This document shows positions 23,914-32,908 of a DNA stretch of 64,000 nucleotides, piece by piece. Source of the stretch: Roseinatronobacter ekhonensis (GTDB lineage Bacteria > Pseudomonadota > Alphaproteobacteria > Rhodobacterales > Rhodobacteraceae); the NCBI RefSeq assembly GCF_900499075.1, contig NZ_UIHC01000004.1, positions 62,001-126,000 on the forward strand. Reading direction: 5' to 3'. Positions within the stretch are counted from its first letter, which is position 1; every line of letters begins with the position of its first letter. The position numbers and the translations under genes are program-made. The notes beneath the pieces are model-generated. The model ran no database searches. It saw only the letters and a list, made by a program, of their open reading frames with translations, and was not told the origin of the DNA.

Positions 23914-24945
23914 ATGAAACGGATCAATCTGGCCCTGCAGGGCGGCGGCGCGCATGGCGCGTTCACATGGGGTGTGCTGGACCGGCTGCTGCAAGAGGAT
24001 GATATCGAGATCGCAGCCATTTCTGGCACCTCTGCGGGCGCTTTGAACGCAGCGGCACTGAAAGCGGGGATCGTCACGGGCGGTCATGCGGGCGGGCGCG
24101 CGGCGCTCGATAGGCTTTGGCACAAGGTGGGTGCGGTGCATGATCTGCGCCTGACCGGCTGGATCGCGCAGGCACTGCCACCGGTGGGCGTGTTGAACAC
24201 ATGGGCCGAGCGCTTCATGCCGTTTTCTGCCGCCGATGCCGCGTCACTTGTGGCCAGCCCCTATGCTTTGGGCCCGCTCTACCGCAACCCGTTGCAAGAG
24301 ATCGTCGAGGGGCTGGCGTTCGACCAGGTCTGTGCGGGGGCTGGTCCCGCGCTTTACATTGCCGCAACCAATGTGCGCAGCGGCAAGATCAAGGTCTTTT
24401 CCGGCGAGGCCATCGCGCCCGAGGTGATTCTGGCCAGTGCGGCGCTGCCGACGCTGTTTCAGGCGGTCGAGATTGACGATCCGGAGACCGGCGCGCGTGA
24501 TGCCTATTGGGATGGCGGCTATACGGGAAACCCGGCGCTGTTTCCGCTTTTCGCGCCAGATCTGCCCGATGATATCCTGGTCGTCAGCATCAACCCACTG
24601 CACCGCGAGGAGGTGCCGACCACGCCGCAGGAAATACAGAACCGCATCAACGAAATCAGCTTCAATTCATCGCTGCTGCGCGAATTGCGCGCGGTGAGGT
24701 TCGTGAAGCGGCTTATTGCGGAGAGCCGGGTAGAGCGTGGTGCGATGAAGGATGTGCTGCTGCACATGATCGCCGATGATGCGTTGATGACCAGCCTGTC
24801 CGTCACCACCAAGCTGACGCCGACTCCTTACCTGCTTCACACCCTCAAAAAGGCCGGGCGCGCCGCTTGCGACGGGTTTCTGGCCCGCCACAAGGGGGAT
24901 CTGAACAGCCGCGATTCGCTCGATTTGGATGCAATGTTCGAGTGA
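23914..24945 (+). CDS. Patatin-like phospholipase
   Basis: A patatin-family serine hydrolase of 343 residues. The oxyanion region is LALQGGGAHGAFTWGVLDRLL, the nucleophile sits in ISGTSAGALNAAAL (GxSxG), and the catalytic Asp in YWDGGYTGNP completes the Ser-Asp dyad. There is no signal peptide, so it acts in the cytoplasm or at the inner membrane. It lies 66 bases after bdhA and is probably co-transcribed. In polyhydroxybutyrate makers, patatin-like proteins next to bdhA may act on granules, but that is inference; a phospholipase role is equally possible. Confidence 0.9.
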   Translation: MKRINLALQGGGAHGAFTWGVLDRLLQEDDIEIAAISGTSAGALNAAALKAGIVTGGHAGGRAALDRLWHKVGAVHDLRLTGWIAQALPPVGVLNTWAERFMPFSAADAASLVASPYALGPLYRNPLQEIVEGLAFDQVCAGAGPALYIAATNVRSGKIKVFSGEAIAPEVILASAALPTLFQAVEIDDPETGARDAYWDGGYTGNPALFPLFAPDLPDDILVVSINPLHREEVPTTPQEIQNRINEISFNSSLLRELRAVRFVKRLIAESRVERGAMKDVLLHMIADDALMTSLSVTTKLTPTPYLLHTLKKAGRAACDGFLARHKGDLNSRDSLDLDAMFE

Positions 24946-24948
24946 AGG

Positions 24949-24967
24949 CAACAATCTAGGGTTGTTG
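24949..24967 (+). terminator. Weak terminator after patatin gene
   Basis: CAACAA (24949-24954) pairs with TTGTTG (24962-24967) around a 7-base loop, followed by TTTCTATTTT. The stem is short and AT-rich but the T-rich tail supports termination. Confidence 0.45.
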
Positions 24968-24990
24968 TTTCTATTTTGGTAAATCGGGGG

Positions 24991-25019
24991 TTGAATGCCT
25001 CTCGGCTGCACGCTCTTAT
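24991..25019 (+). promoter_or_regulatory. Candidate promoter of thiolase gene
   Basis: TTGAAT (24991-24996), 17 bases, TCTTAT (25014-25019). The spacing is ideal and the hexamers match at 4 of 6 positions each. The thiolase start codon is 31 bases downstream of the -10 element. Confidence 0.45.
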
Positions 25020-25049
25020 GCTCAAGGGTGGTCGCATAGGCATAGGCTT

Positions 25050-26207
25050 ATGAAAGATATATTTATTCTGTCGGGGCAGCGCACGCCCATCGGAAGCTTT
25101 GGTGGCGGGTTGGCGGGGCTTTCGGCCCTGCAACTGGGCACGCGGGTAGCGCGGGCCGCGATAGAGCGCGCCAATGTCGCGCCCGCGCAGATCGAGCATA
25201 GCGCCTTTGGTATGGTCAGCCTGACAGAGCCCAACGATCTTTACCTTTCGCGCTATGTTGCGATCGGGGCGGGCACGCCAGAGACCGTCAGCGGTGTGAA
25301 TGTGAACATGCTGTGCGGCTCTGGTTTGCAAGCGGTTGTGCAGGGCATGCGCGAGCTGGCCATGGGCGCGGCAGAGGTCGCGCTGGTCGGCGGCGTGGAA
25401 ACCATAAGCCGCACGACGCATCTGTTGCAGGCCGCGCGGTTCGGCAAGCGTATGGGCGACACGCCAGTCGTGGACCTGCTGGATGCCGCGCTGACCTGTC
25501 CGTTCGGTGGCGTGAAACTGGGGGTCACGGCGGAAACATTGGCGCGCGAGTTCCAGATCACACGCGACATGCAAGATGCCTGCGCCTTCGAAAGCCATAC
25601 GCGCGCAAATGCAGCCTTGGCCGAGGGGCGGTTGAACGCGCAGATCGTGCCGGTCGCGTTGCCATGTGGCCGCATGCTCGCCGAGGATGAGGGACCGCGC
25701 GCGACCTCGCTCAAACTGTTGGGGCGTTTGCCGGCGGCCTTCGCGCCGGGCGGCACCGTCACAGCCGGCAATTCCGGCGGGTTGGGCGATGCCGCCGCCG
25801 CCTTGGTGCTGGCCTGCGAGGTACCAGACGGTGCCAAACCGCTCGCGCGCATCACCGGTGCTGCGCAAAGCGGGGTGGACCCGGCGCGCATGGGCTATGG
25901 TCCGGTGCTGGCGGTGCGCAAACTGTTGGCGCAAACCGGCCTGCGGATCGACGATTTCGACCTGATCGAATCGAACGAGGCTTTCGCCGCCCAAGCCCTT
26001 GTTGTCGCGCGGGAACTGGGGTTCGACCATGCGCGCGCCAACCCCGATGGCGGGGCAATTGCGCATGGTCATCCTGTGGGCGCCACTGGCGCGATCTTGA
26101 CGGTCAAGGCGGCGCACGGGCTGGCGCGGCTTGGACGGGGCCGCGCGCTGGTATCCATGTGCGTGGGCGGCGGGCAGGGGATTGCGCTGGCCCTTGAAGC
26201 GGCCTGA
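25050..26207 (+). CDS. Acetyl-CoA C-acyltransferase (thiolase)
   Basis: A thiolase of 385 residues. The acyl-binding Cys is in [11 protein letters not shown] (residue about 90); the catalytic His is in [18 protein letters not shown], and the second Cys in [12 protein letters not shown]. These three elements make it a working thiolase, either condensing acetyl-CoA to acetoacetyl-CoA or cleaving 3-ketoacyl-CoA. The usual ALGHPLG is replaced by AHGHPVG, a departure from the biosynthetic PhaA type. It has its own promoter and lies after the bdhA-patatin pair, so a role in hydroxybutyrate or fatty acid metabolism is likely. Confidence 0.93.
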   Translation: MKDIFILSGQRTPIGSFGGGLAGLSALQLGTRVARAAIERANVAPAQIEHSAFGMVSLTEPNDLYLSRYVAIGAGTPETVSGVNVNMLCGSGLQAVVQGMRELAMGAAEVALVGGVETISRTTHLLQAARFGKRMGDTPVVDLLDAALTCPFGGVKLGVTAETLAREFQITRDMQDACAFESHTRANAALAEGRLNAQIVPVALPCGRMLAEDEGPRATSLKLLGRLPAAFAPGGTVTAGNSGGLGDAAAALVLACEVPDGAKPLARITGAAQSGVDPARMGYGPVLAVRKLLAQTGLRIDDFDLIESNEAFAAQALVVARELGFDHARANPDGGAIAHGHPVGATGAILTVKAAHGLARLGRGRALVSMCVGGGQGIALALEAA

Positions 26208-26255
26208 GATTGCGGGCTTAGTGGGCGTGAACCCGCCACCCCTTGAGAGGCCGCA

Positions 26256-26678
26256 ATGACCCTGACCCTTGACCACGCCCGCACCATCATCGCCGCCACA
26301 CGCGCCAAGGGGCGCGAGATGGAGCTTAAACCGCTATCCGTGGTGGTGCTGGATGCCGGCGGGCATGTGATGGCCTTCGAGCGCGAAGACCGCGCCGCGC
26401 CGGGCCGCTTTGCGATTGCGCATGGCAAGGCCTATGGTGCCGTCATGCTGGGCATGGCGGGACGCGCGCAGATGGCCCGCGCAGAGGCGCAGGGCTATTT
26501 CATGGCGGCCGTGAACGGTGTCTACGGCGGGCAGGTTGTGCCGGTTCCGGGTGGTGTGCTGGTACATGACGGCGATCAGGTCATCGGTGCTGTCGGTGTC
26601 ACGGGCGACACGTCGGACCACGACGCTGAAGCAGCCCTTGCGGGCATTGCCGCCGCCGGGTTTGTGGGCGAGGAATAG
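26256..26678 (+). CDS. GlcG/HbpS family heme-binding-like protein
   Basis: A protein of 140 residues with the GlcG/HbpS fold: TLDHARTIIAATRAKGREMELKPLSVVVLDAGGHVMAFEREDRAAPGRFAIAHGKAYGAVMLG, and near the end GVLVHDGDQVIGAVGVTGDTSDHDAEAALAGI. No signal peptide is present. Members are found with glycolate and other oxidase operons and some bind heme, but their true role is unclear. It sits 48 bases after the thiolase gene and may be co-transcribed. A bidirectional terminator follows. Confidence 0.9.
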   Translation: MTLTLDHARTIIAATRAKGREMELKPLSVVVLDAGGHVMAFEREDRAAPGRFAIAHGKAYGAVMLGMAGRAQMARAEAQGYFMAAVNGVYGGQVVPVPGGVLVHDGDQVIGAVGVTGDTSDHDAEAALAGIAAAGFVGEE

Positions 26679-26684
26679 GCAGGA

Positions 26685-26711
26685 AAAAGGGGCCGCAAGC
26701 GGGCCCCTTTT
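26685..26711. terminator. Bidirectional intrinsic terminator
   Basis: AAAAGGGGCC (26685-26694) pairs with GGCCCCTTTT (26702-26711) around GCAAGCG, giving a 10-bp stem flanked by A and T runs. It can serve both the GlcG-like gene and the opposing DsbA-like gene. Confidence 0.85.
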
Positions 26712-26741
26712 CAGCTAGGCATCACGAGTTTTGCGCGACCT

Positions 26742-27602
26742 TTACTGGCGCGCAACCGCCGCCGCCTCTAGCAGTGCGTCGGCTGGCACAAAACCGCGGA
26801 TCATCTGCTCGCCCATTACGAATGTCGGGGTGCCGGAAATCTGCAATCGCTGCGCCAGAGCGCGGTTGTCGGCGATCACGGCATTGACGGTCTCGCTGTC
26901 CATATGCGCGACGATGGCATCCAGCGCCAGATCATGCTCTTCGGATACGTCTTCCAGATATTCCGGTGTGATCGACCCGTCATAGCCCATCAGCTCGACA
27001 TGCACGCTGTCATACGCCTCTGGCCCTTCCAGATCGAGCACGGAAATCGCGAACCGCGCGGCCATTTCAGATTCCGGCCCCAGAATGGGCAGTTCCTTGA
27101 CGATTACGCGGATATTGTCGTCCTGTTCCAGCAGCGCCTCGACCTCTGGCATGGCGCGCTTGCAAAAACCGCATTTGTAGTCGAGGAATTCGACCAGCGT
27201 GACATCGCCATCTGGGTTGCCGCCGACCCATGACATCGGGTCGTTGAACAACGCATCGGCATTGGCCTGCACCAGCGCCACGTCCATATCACCCTGCGCC
27301 GCGGCATTGCGGCGTTCGAACTCCGCCACCGCTTCAAAAATCACCTCCGGGTTTTGCATCAGGTAGCTGCGGACCTGTGCGCCGAATTCGGGATCGACCG
27401 CCGCTTGCCCGTCTGCGGGCACGGCGCCAAGGGGCAGCGCGCTGTCGGGGTTGGCTTGCGCGGTCTCTGTGGTCTCTGTCTGTTCCGCGGCCTCCGGCGC
27501 AGAGGCGGCATCCCCGCCGCCGCTGGTCAGCACTATCAGACCCAGCGCCGACGCTGCAAGGCAGGTGCCGATAAGGCCTGAATCGCTTAAAGGTAGGGTC
27601 AT
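26742..27602 (-). CDS. DsbA family thiol-disulfide oxidoreductase
   Basis: A protein of 286 residues. It has one N-terminal hydrophobic segment (GLIGTCLAASALGLIVLTSGGG), a Glu/Thr/Ala-rich linker to about residue 65, an N-terminal helical DUF-type segment (QVRSYLMQNPEVIFEAVAEFERR) and a thioredoxin-like DsbA domain with the redox motif CGFC in VEFLDYKCGFCKRAMPEVEALL. The cis-proline motif is SGTPTFVMGEQMIRGFVP. It resembles periplasmic Com1/BdbD-like DsbA proteins anchored in the inner membrane. No DsbB partner is seen nearby. Confidence 0.92.
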   Translation of the reverse strand: MTLPLSDSGLIGTCLAASALGLIVLTSGGGDAASAPEAAEQTETTETAQANPDSALPLGAVPADGQAAVDPEFGAQVRSYLMQNPEVIFEAVAEFERRNAAAQGDMDVALVQANADALFNDPMSWVGGNPDGDVTLVEFLDYKCGFCKRAMPEVEALLEQDDNIRVIVKELPILGPESEMAARFAISVLDLEGPEAYDSVHVELMGYDGSITPEYLEDVSEEHDLALDAIVAHMDSETVNAVIADNRALAQRLQISGTPTFVMGEQMIRGFVPADALLEAAAVARQ

Positions 27603-27754
27603 TCTGTGCTCCTGTCTCGAATTCTCGGCGCGTGCTACGCGGGTTTGGCGTAGTTAAACCGCGCGACGCCTGTGGAATCAACCCTATGGCGCGCGACTTT
27701 TCGGCCCGATTGCATCTACTTGCACAAATTCCCGTGTTTGCGCGGCGCGCGCAC

Positions 27755-27784
27755 TTGGCGTTGGGCACACGCTACCCCTAGAAT
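27755..27784 (+). promoter_or_regulatory. Candidate promoter of amidase gene
   Basis: TTGGCG (27755-27760), 18 bases, TAGAAT (27779-27784). The -10 matches 5 of 6 positions. It lies 27 bases before the proposed TTG start of the amidase. Confidence 0.5.
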
Positions 27785-27811
27785 GGCGCAAATCAAAAAA
27801 TCGGGCAAATA

Positions 27812-29035
27812 TTGGCGCGTTGGCATTACATAGTCTGGATCTGGGTCTGCATGCTTCTGGCGGCCCCCATGGCCGTGGCGCAGGGCAGTGTTCAGGCGCG
27901 GCTATTGACCGAAGACAGCAGCCTTTCGGCCACCCGCGACAGCGTTACCCTGCGTTTGGCGCTCAGCCAGCCCGTGCCATACCGTGTGCGGTTGTTGCCC
28001 GCGCCCCCGCGCGTCGTGCTCGAACTTAACACGCTGGACTGGCAGGGCATGGACTGGCCAGAGGTTGCGGGGCTGCGCGGTCTGCGCATGGGCCATCGCG
28101 GCGATGGATGGGCGCGACTGGTGCTTGATCTGGCTTATCCGATGCTACCAGAGACGGTGGCACAAACGGTGCAGCCCGAAGACGGGCGGGCCGTTGTCGA
28201 ACTGGCACTAGAGCGCGCGGAGCTGGAGGCGTTCGAGGCGCGCGCCGACGATGAAAGCAGCTTCGCGGCGGCGTATTCGGACCATCTGCTGCACCCCGAC
28301 GCCCCCGTGCGACCATCGCGCGACGATCCGCAAGTCTTGCGCGTCATGCTCGATCCCGGCCATGGCGGAGTTGATCCCGGCGCGGTGCGCGAGGGCGTGA
28401 CCGAGGCGGATACCGTGCTTGCATTCGCCTTGGCCTTGCAAGAAGAACTGCTGCGCCGCAGCGGTTTCAAAGTCAGCATGACCCGCACGGATGACAGCTT
28501 CATCTCGCTTGACGGGCGGTTGCGCGCGGCGCGAGAGGCCCGCGCGGACCTGTTCCTGTCGCTGCATGCCGATGCGCTGCCCGAGGGGCTTGCGACAGGC
28601 GCAGTGGTCTACACCCTGTCCGAAGACGCGAGCGATGAAACCGCCGGTCTTTTGGCCGCCCGTCATGACCGCGACGATCTGTTGGTCGGCGTGGATCTGA
28701 CACGCAACACCGATGACATCGCCTCCGTGCTGATGTCGGTGGCATGGCAGGACACGAAACTGCGCAACGCCGCGCTGGCAGAGGCGCTGGTGGACGGGAT
28801 CGGCGCCGCCGGGTTGCGTCTGCATTCGCGGCCGGTTCAGTCCGGCGCGTTTTCGGTGCTGCGCGCGCCGGATATGCCCTCCGCCTTGCTGGAGCTTGGG
28901 TTCATGTCCAGCCCGCGCGACCTAGCGCGCCTGCGCGATCCGCAATGGCGCGCGCTGATGGCGCGGGCGGTGGCAGATGCGCTGGACCTGTGGCGCGTGC
29001 GTGACACGGAACGCCGCGCGCTGTTGCAACGCTAA
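27812..29035 (+). CDS. N-acetylmuramoyl-L-alanine amidase (AmiC-type)
   Basis: A protein of 407 residues. The signal peptide MARWHYIVWIWVCMLLAAPMAVAQ is followed by an AMIN-like domain (about 30-140) and an Amidase_3 domain. Zinc ligands are the His in LDPGHGGVDPGA, the Glu in GVTEADTVLAFAL and the His in LFLSLHADAL; the catalytic Glu is in ALLELGFMSSPRD. It removes stem peptides from peptidoglycan during cell separation. The start is the TTG at 27812, because the next in-frame ATG at 27851 would cut off the signal peptide. Its stop overlaps the stop of the opposing WYL regulator by four bases. Confidence 0.93.
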   Translation: MARWHYIVWIWVCMLLAAPMAVAQGSVQARLLTEDSSLSATRDSVTLRLALSQPVPYRVRLLPAPPRVVLELNTLDWQGMDWPEVAGLRGLRMGHRGDGWARLVLDLAYPMLPETVAQTVQPEDGRAVVELALERAELEAFEARADDESSFAAAYSDHLLHPDAPVRPSRDDPQVLRVMLDPGHGGVDPGAVREGVTEADTVLAFALALQEELLRRSGFKVSMTRTDDSFISLDGRLRAAREARADLFLSLHADALPEGLATGAVVYTLSEDASDETAGLLAARHDRDDLLVGVDLTRNTDDIASVLMSVAWQDTKLRNAALAEALVDGIGAAGLRLHSRPVQSGAFSVLRAPDMPSALLELGFMSSPRDLARLRDPQWRALMARAVADALDLWRVRDTERRALLQR

Positions 29036-29709
29036 AGGTCGCACCGCTTTGTCTCGCGCGCCAGAAAGGCCTTGGCGGACGTGTCGGGCGTGATGTCGAA
29101 AGGGGTGTCGGTCACGTCAAGCGCGGTCATCCGGTCCAAGCGGAAACTGCGGAAATCGCGCCGCATCTCGCACCATCCCGACAGCATGAATCCTGCCGGA
29201 AAGCTCCAGAACAGCAGCGGGCGCACGCGCCGCTGAGTCTGTGCGCCGACACCGTCGCGGTAGTCGAAGCGCACGACCCGGCGCTCGCGGATTGCATGGC
29301 GCAACACTTGCCCCTCTGGCCCCGACTGGGCGTTCATGCTCAGGAACGGCGCATCCGCCAGCGGGCGGGACGGGCTGTCGGGCAGCGCGGCTTCCAGCTT
29401 GGCGCGTACCTCTGCCGCCGCATGCGCCAGCCCCGGATCGCCCGCGTTGGTCACAAAGGCCAACCACAGCGCCAGCGCATCCAGCTGGTCATGGGTGAAG
29501 GTCATGGGCGGCAGGTCAAAGCCGGGGCGCAGCATATAGCCGACCCCCGCCTCTCCCTCTATCGGCAGGCCAGAGGCTTGCAGATGCGCGATGTCACGAT
29601 AAATCGTGCGCTCGCTGACCTCTAGCACCGCGGCCAGATCCTGCGCGCGAGCGATGGGACGGCGGCGCAATTCCTGCACCAGCCGGAAAAGCCGTTCCGC
29701 ACGCCGCAT
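29032..29709 (-). CDS. WYL-domain transcriptional regulator (YafY-like)
   Basis: A protein of 225 residues. The N-terminal winged helix (MRRAERLFRLVQELRRRPIARAQDLAAVLEVSERTIYRDIAHLQASGLPIEGEAGVGY) is the DeoR/YafY type, and the C-terminal half is a WYL ligand-binding domain (VVRFDYRDGVGAQTQRRVRPLLFWSFPAGFMLSGWCEMRRDFRSFRLDRM). I chose 29709 because MRRAERLF is the usual family opening behind GGGGAACTGGG; an upstream ATG at 29763 would overlap the VOC gene. It lies 28 bases downstream of the VOC gene and may regulate it. Confidence 0.9.
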   Translation of the reverse strand: MRRAERLFRLVQELRRRPIARAQDLAAVLEVSERTIYRDIAHLQASGLPIEGEAGVGYMLRPGFDLPPMTFTHDQLDALALWLAFVTNAGDPGLAHAAAEVRAKLEAALPDSPSRPLADAPFLSMNAQSGPEGQVLRHAIRERRVVRFDYRDGVGAQTQRRVRPLLFWSFPAGFMLSGWCEMRRDFRSFRLDRMTALDVTDTPFDITPDTSAKAFLARETKRCDL

Positions 29710-29737
29710 CCCAGTTCCCCCATCGCTCTGCGCCGGT

Positions 29738-30145
29738 TTACGCCACGACAGGCGCGCTGTCATGCGCGATATTCATGCAAAAGGCGTTCAGTTTGTTGCC
29801 GTCCGGGTCACGAAAATAGCCGGCATAGAACGTGCCGTCATTGCGTGGCCCCGGCATGCCCGCGCACGCGCCGCCATGGTCAAGCGCAATTTGGTATATC
29901 CGGTGGACCTGCGCGGGGTCTTGGGCCGCAAGCGCAATCATCATCCCGTTGCCGACGCTTGCGGGCTGGCCATTTTCGGGGTGCATGATGCCGATGCCGG
30001 GCGCGCCATCCGGCCCGACCCAAGCCAGAAACTGCGCTTCGTCACTGCCCATAAGCAGCTTTGCGCCCAACTCTGCGGCGAGGGCGCGGTAAAAGCGGGC
30101 GGCGCGGGGGAAATCGGTCACCCCGATTGTGGCATAGGCTATCAT
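29738..30145 (-). CDS. VOC family (glyoxalase-like) protein
   Basis: A protein of 135 residues with the paired beta-alpha-beta modules of the vicinal oxygen chelate fold: MIAYATIGVTDFPRAARFYRALAAELGAKL at the start and YAGYFRDPDGNKLNAFCM near the end, where the Glu metal ligand usually found in DPDGN(x)xE is replaced by Ala or Asn (KLNAFC). This suggests no standard lyase activity. It is the first gene of a two-gene leftward operon with the WYL regulator. The substrate is unknown. Confidence 0.87.
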   Translation of the reverse strand: MIAYATIGVTDFPRAARFYRALAAELGAKLLMGSDEAQFLAWVGPDGAPGIGIMHPENGQPASVGNGMMIALAAQDPAQVHRIYQIALDHGGACAGMPGPRNDGTFYAGYFRDPDGNKLNAFCMNIAHDSAPVVA

Positions 30146-30310
30146 CTGTCGCTCTCCATGAATGTTGATGCTCGAACGCTACCACCCCCCTCCTGACACC
30201 ATCCTGTCAGCAGTCTTGGGCGGCCCGAGCGCGCAGATGTGAGCCATCGGCTTTTGACCTTGTCCGCAGGCGCAGGTATAAGCGGCGCAACAGGCTACAG
30301 GGTGGTATCG

Positions 30311-32830
30311 GTGCTGCGCGCGATTTTTTCATTTTTCGGCGGAATCTTCAGCTTCGTGATTACGGGGATGCTGGCGGCTGCCCTGCTGATCGCGGGCATA
30401 TTCTGGTACTATGCCCAAGATCTGCCCAGCCACGAACAACTTGCCAATTACGCACCGCCCTCCATCAGCCGCATCTATTCGGGTGAGGGGCGACTGATCG
30501 ACGAATTCGCCCAGGAACGCCGCCTGTTCACGCCGATTGAAGATATTCCCGAACGGGTCAAAGCCGCATTTATTTCTGCCGAGGACCGGAATTTCTATGT
30601 CCATGGCGGGTTTGACCTGCGCGCGATCGGGGCCGCGGCCTATCAGGCGATTGAATCGCGCGGGCAGAATGTGCGCGGCGCGTCCACAATCACGCAGCAG
30701 GTGATGAAGAACTTCCTTCTATCGGGCGACCGCACCGGAGAGCGCAAGATCAAGGAACTTATCCTTGCCAGCCGTGTTGAGGGCACACTGTCCAAAGACG
30801 ACATTCTGGAACTGTATCTGAACGAGATTTTCCTTGGCCAGAACAGCTATGGCGTAACCGCCGCCGCACAGACCTATTTCAACAAGACGCTGGATGATCT
30901 GACCGTGGAAGAGGCTGCCTTTCTGGCCGCCCTGCCGCAAGCGCCATCAAATTATCATCCGGTGCGCAATTACGACCGTGTGGTCGCGCGCCGCGATTAC
31001 GTGCTGGGAGAGATGCTGCGCAACGGCTATATTGACCGGGCCACGCATGATCGCGCCAAGGAACTGCCGCTGGAAACGGTGCAGTCGGGTGATTTTGCAA
31101 GCCCGCGCGAAAACATGCCCCCGCGCGACTATTTCACCGACGAGGTGCGGCGCCAGTTGTCGGGCACCTTTGGCGAGGACGAGTTTTTCGGCGGCGGGCT
31201 TAGCATTCGTGCGACCGTCGATCCCGACATGCAGCGCGAAGCGGCCCATGCGCTGCAACGCGCGTTGGAACAGTATGACCGTGGCCTTGGCGAATTGCGC
31301 ACCACGGGCGAGCGGATTGCGCCCGAGCAGCTTGGAAGTGAAGAGGACTGGCGCGCAGCACTGGCAGATCTGACGCTGGCCCGCGACATCACGCTGGGCA
31401 ACCGCTGGCACCCCGCGGTGGTGCTGGAGGTCACACCCGACCGCGCGCGTCTGGGGATAGAGGATATGCCCTCCGACCAGAACGCGCCCCATGTTGTGGA
31501 CCGCCCCGATATCGACTGGGCGCGCGGGTCGCTGTCAGACAACCTGAGCGTGGGCGATGTGGTCTATGTCCGGGCGATCACATCCGATAGCGACGGCAGC
31601 TTTCTGCGCTGGTCCCTGCGCCAGATCCCTGAAATTCAGGGCGGGTTCATGGCCATGGACGTCAATAACGGCCGTGTCCTTGCCATGCAGGGCGGGTTTT
31701 CCTACGAAGCATCGGTATTCAACCGCGCGACACAGGCGCAGCGCCAGCCGGGGTCTGCCTTCAAGCCATTTGTCTATGCAGCCGCTCTTGATAGCGGGTT
31801 TACCCCCGCCACCATCGTGATTGACGCCCCGATAGAGATTGCGACGCCGCAAGGCGTCTGGCGGCCCACGAATGCCAGCAACCAGTTTTATGGCCCGACG
31901 CCCGTGCGCACCGGCATTGAGCGTTCGCGCAACCTGATGACGGTTCGCCTTGCACAAGAGATCGGGATGGACGTGGTCGGCGGCTACGCCGAGCGGTTCG
32001 GCGTTTATGACCGGGCAGAGCAATATCTGGCCAATGCGCTTGGCAGTCAGGAAACCACGCTGTTTCGGATGGTCGCGGCCTATGCGATGTTCGCCAATGG
32101 CGGCGAACGTGTGGAACCCACGCTGGTCGACCGGGTGCAGGACCGCTACGGGCGCACCATTTACCGCCACGATCAGCGCAATTGTGTGGATTGTGACGAA
32201 CGCGGCTTGGCCGAGGGGCGCAAGCCGTGGATCACCTCCAGCCGCGCGCGGGTGATGGACGAGGTAACGGCCTACCAGCTGACCTCTATGATGCAGGGGG
32301 TGGTGCAGCGCGGCACGGCGGCGCGCACGGTCAATCTGTCAGTGCCCACAGCCGGCAAGACCGGCACCACGAACGATGCGCGCGATGTCTGGTTCGTCGG
32401 CTACACCTCGAACATCGTTGCGGGCTGTTACCTGGGGTATGACCAGCCCAAGCCGCTGGGGCGCGGGGCAGGGGGCGGCACCATGTGTGGCCCCGTGTTC
32501 AACGAATTCATGCAGAAGGCGGTGCAGAAATACGGCGGTGGACGGTTCCGTGTGCCAGAAAACGGCTATTTCCTGAAAATCGACCGCACCACCGGCGCCC
32601 GCCTGCCCGATGATGCCAGCGGGCCGAATGTTGTCGCCGAATTCTTCCGCGAGGGTGAAGAGCCTATCTTCGGTCTGGCCGCGATCATTGATGGCGGTTT
32701 TGCCATGGGCGGCGATCTGCCAATGTTCGCACCGGGTGAAGAATACGAGGCGCTGGAGCGCGAGGATGCCGGGCGCGGGACACCGCCGCCTGCCAGCTTT
32801 GGCACCGTCACCACGGGCGGGCTGTATTGA
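30311..32830 (+). CDS. mrcA: Penicillin-binding protein 1A (bifunctional)
   Basis: A class A penicillin-binding protein of about 839 residues. It has one N-terminal membrane anchor (IFSFFGGIFSFVITGMLAAALLIAGIFWYY), a GT51 glycosyltransferase domain with EDRNFYVHGGFD and RGASTITQQVMKN, an OB-like insert and a transpeptidase domain with SxxK as GSAFKPF, SxN as SRN and KTGT. It polymerises and cross-links peptidoglycan. The GTG at 30311 gives VLRAIFSFFGGIFS, the usual family opening, behind CAGGGTGG; a GTG at 30239 would add 24 residues with no ribosome binding site. It is separate from the amidase but in the same cell-wall neighbourhood. Confidence 0.95.
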   Translation: MLRAIFSFFGGIFSFVITGMLAAALLIAGIFWYYAQDLPSHEQLANYAPPSISRIYSGEGRLIDEFAQERRLFTPIEDIPERVKAAFISAEDRNFYVHGGFDLRAIGAAAYQAIESRGQNVRGASTITQQVMKNFLLSGDRTGERKIKELILASRVEGTLSKDDILELYLNEIFLGQNSYGVTAAAQTYFNKTLDDLTVEEAAFLAALPQAPSNYHPVRNYDRVVARRDYVLGEMLRNGYIDRATHDRAKELPLETVQSGDFASPRENMPPRDYFTDEVRRQLSGTFGEDEFFGGGLSIRATVDPDMQREAAHALQRALEQYDRGLGELRTTGERIAPEQLGSEEDWRAALADLTLARDITLGNRWHPAVVLEVTPDRARLGIEDMPSDQNAPHVVDRPDIDWARGSLSDNLSVGDVVYVRAITSDSDGSFLRWSLRQIPEIQGGFMAMDVNNGRVLAMQGGFSYEASVFNRATQAQRQPGSAFKPFVYAAALDSGFTPATIVIDAPIEIATPQGVWRPTNASNQFYGPTPVRTGIERSRNLMTVRLAQEIGMDVVGGYAERFGVYDRAEQYLANALGSQETTLFRMVAAYAMFANGGERVEPTLVDRVQDRYGRTIYRHDQRNCVDCDERGLAEGRKPWITSSRARVMDEVTAYQLTSMMQGVVQRGTAARTVNLSVPTAGKTGTTNDARDVWFVGYTSNIVAGCYLGYDQPKPLGRGAGGGTMCGPVFNEFMQKAVQKYGGGRFRVPENGYFLKIDRTTGARLPDDASGPNVVAEFFREGEEPIFGLAAIIDGGFAMGGDLPMFAPGEEYEALEREDAGRGTPPPASFGTVTTGGLY

Positions 32831-32908
32831 CGGGGCACCCTTGCCCTGTCTGCCGTGCCAAGTTATGCACCGCCACCCGCACCCTCAGTTTGAGAATGGA
32901 CCGTCGCA

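Noticed and set aside
24837-26276. Open frame of 479 codons on the minus strand
   Set aside because: Antisense to the thiolase gene and crossing two intergenic gaps; no motif.
30237-30241. ATG at 30237 as the PBP1A start
   Set aside because: It is followed at once by TGA in that frame; in-frame GTG codons at 30239 and 30311 are the only options.
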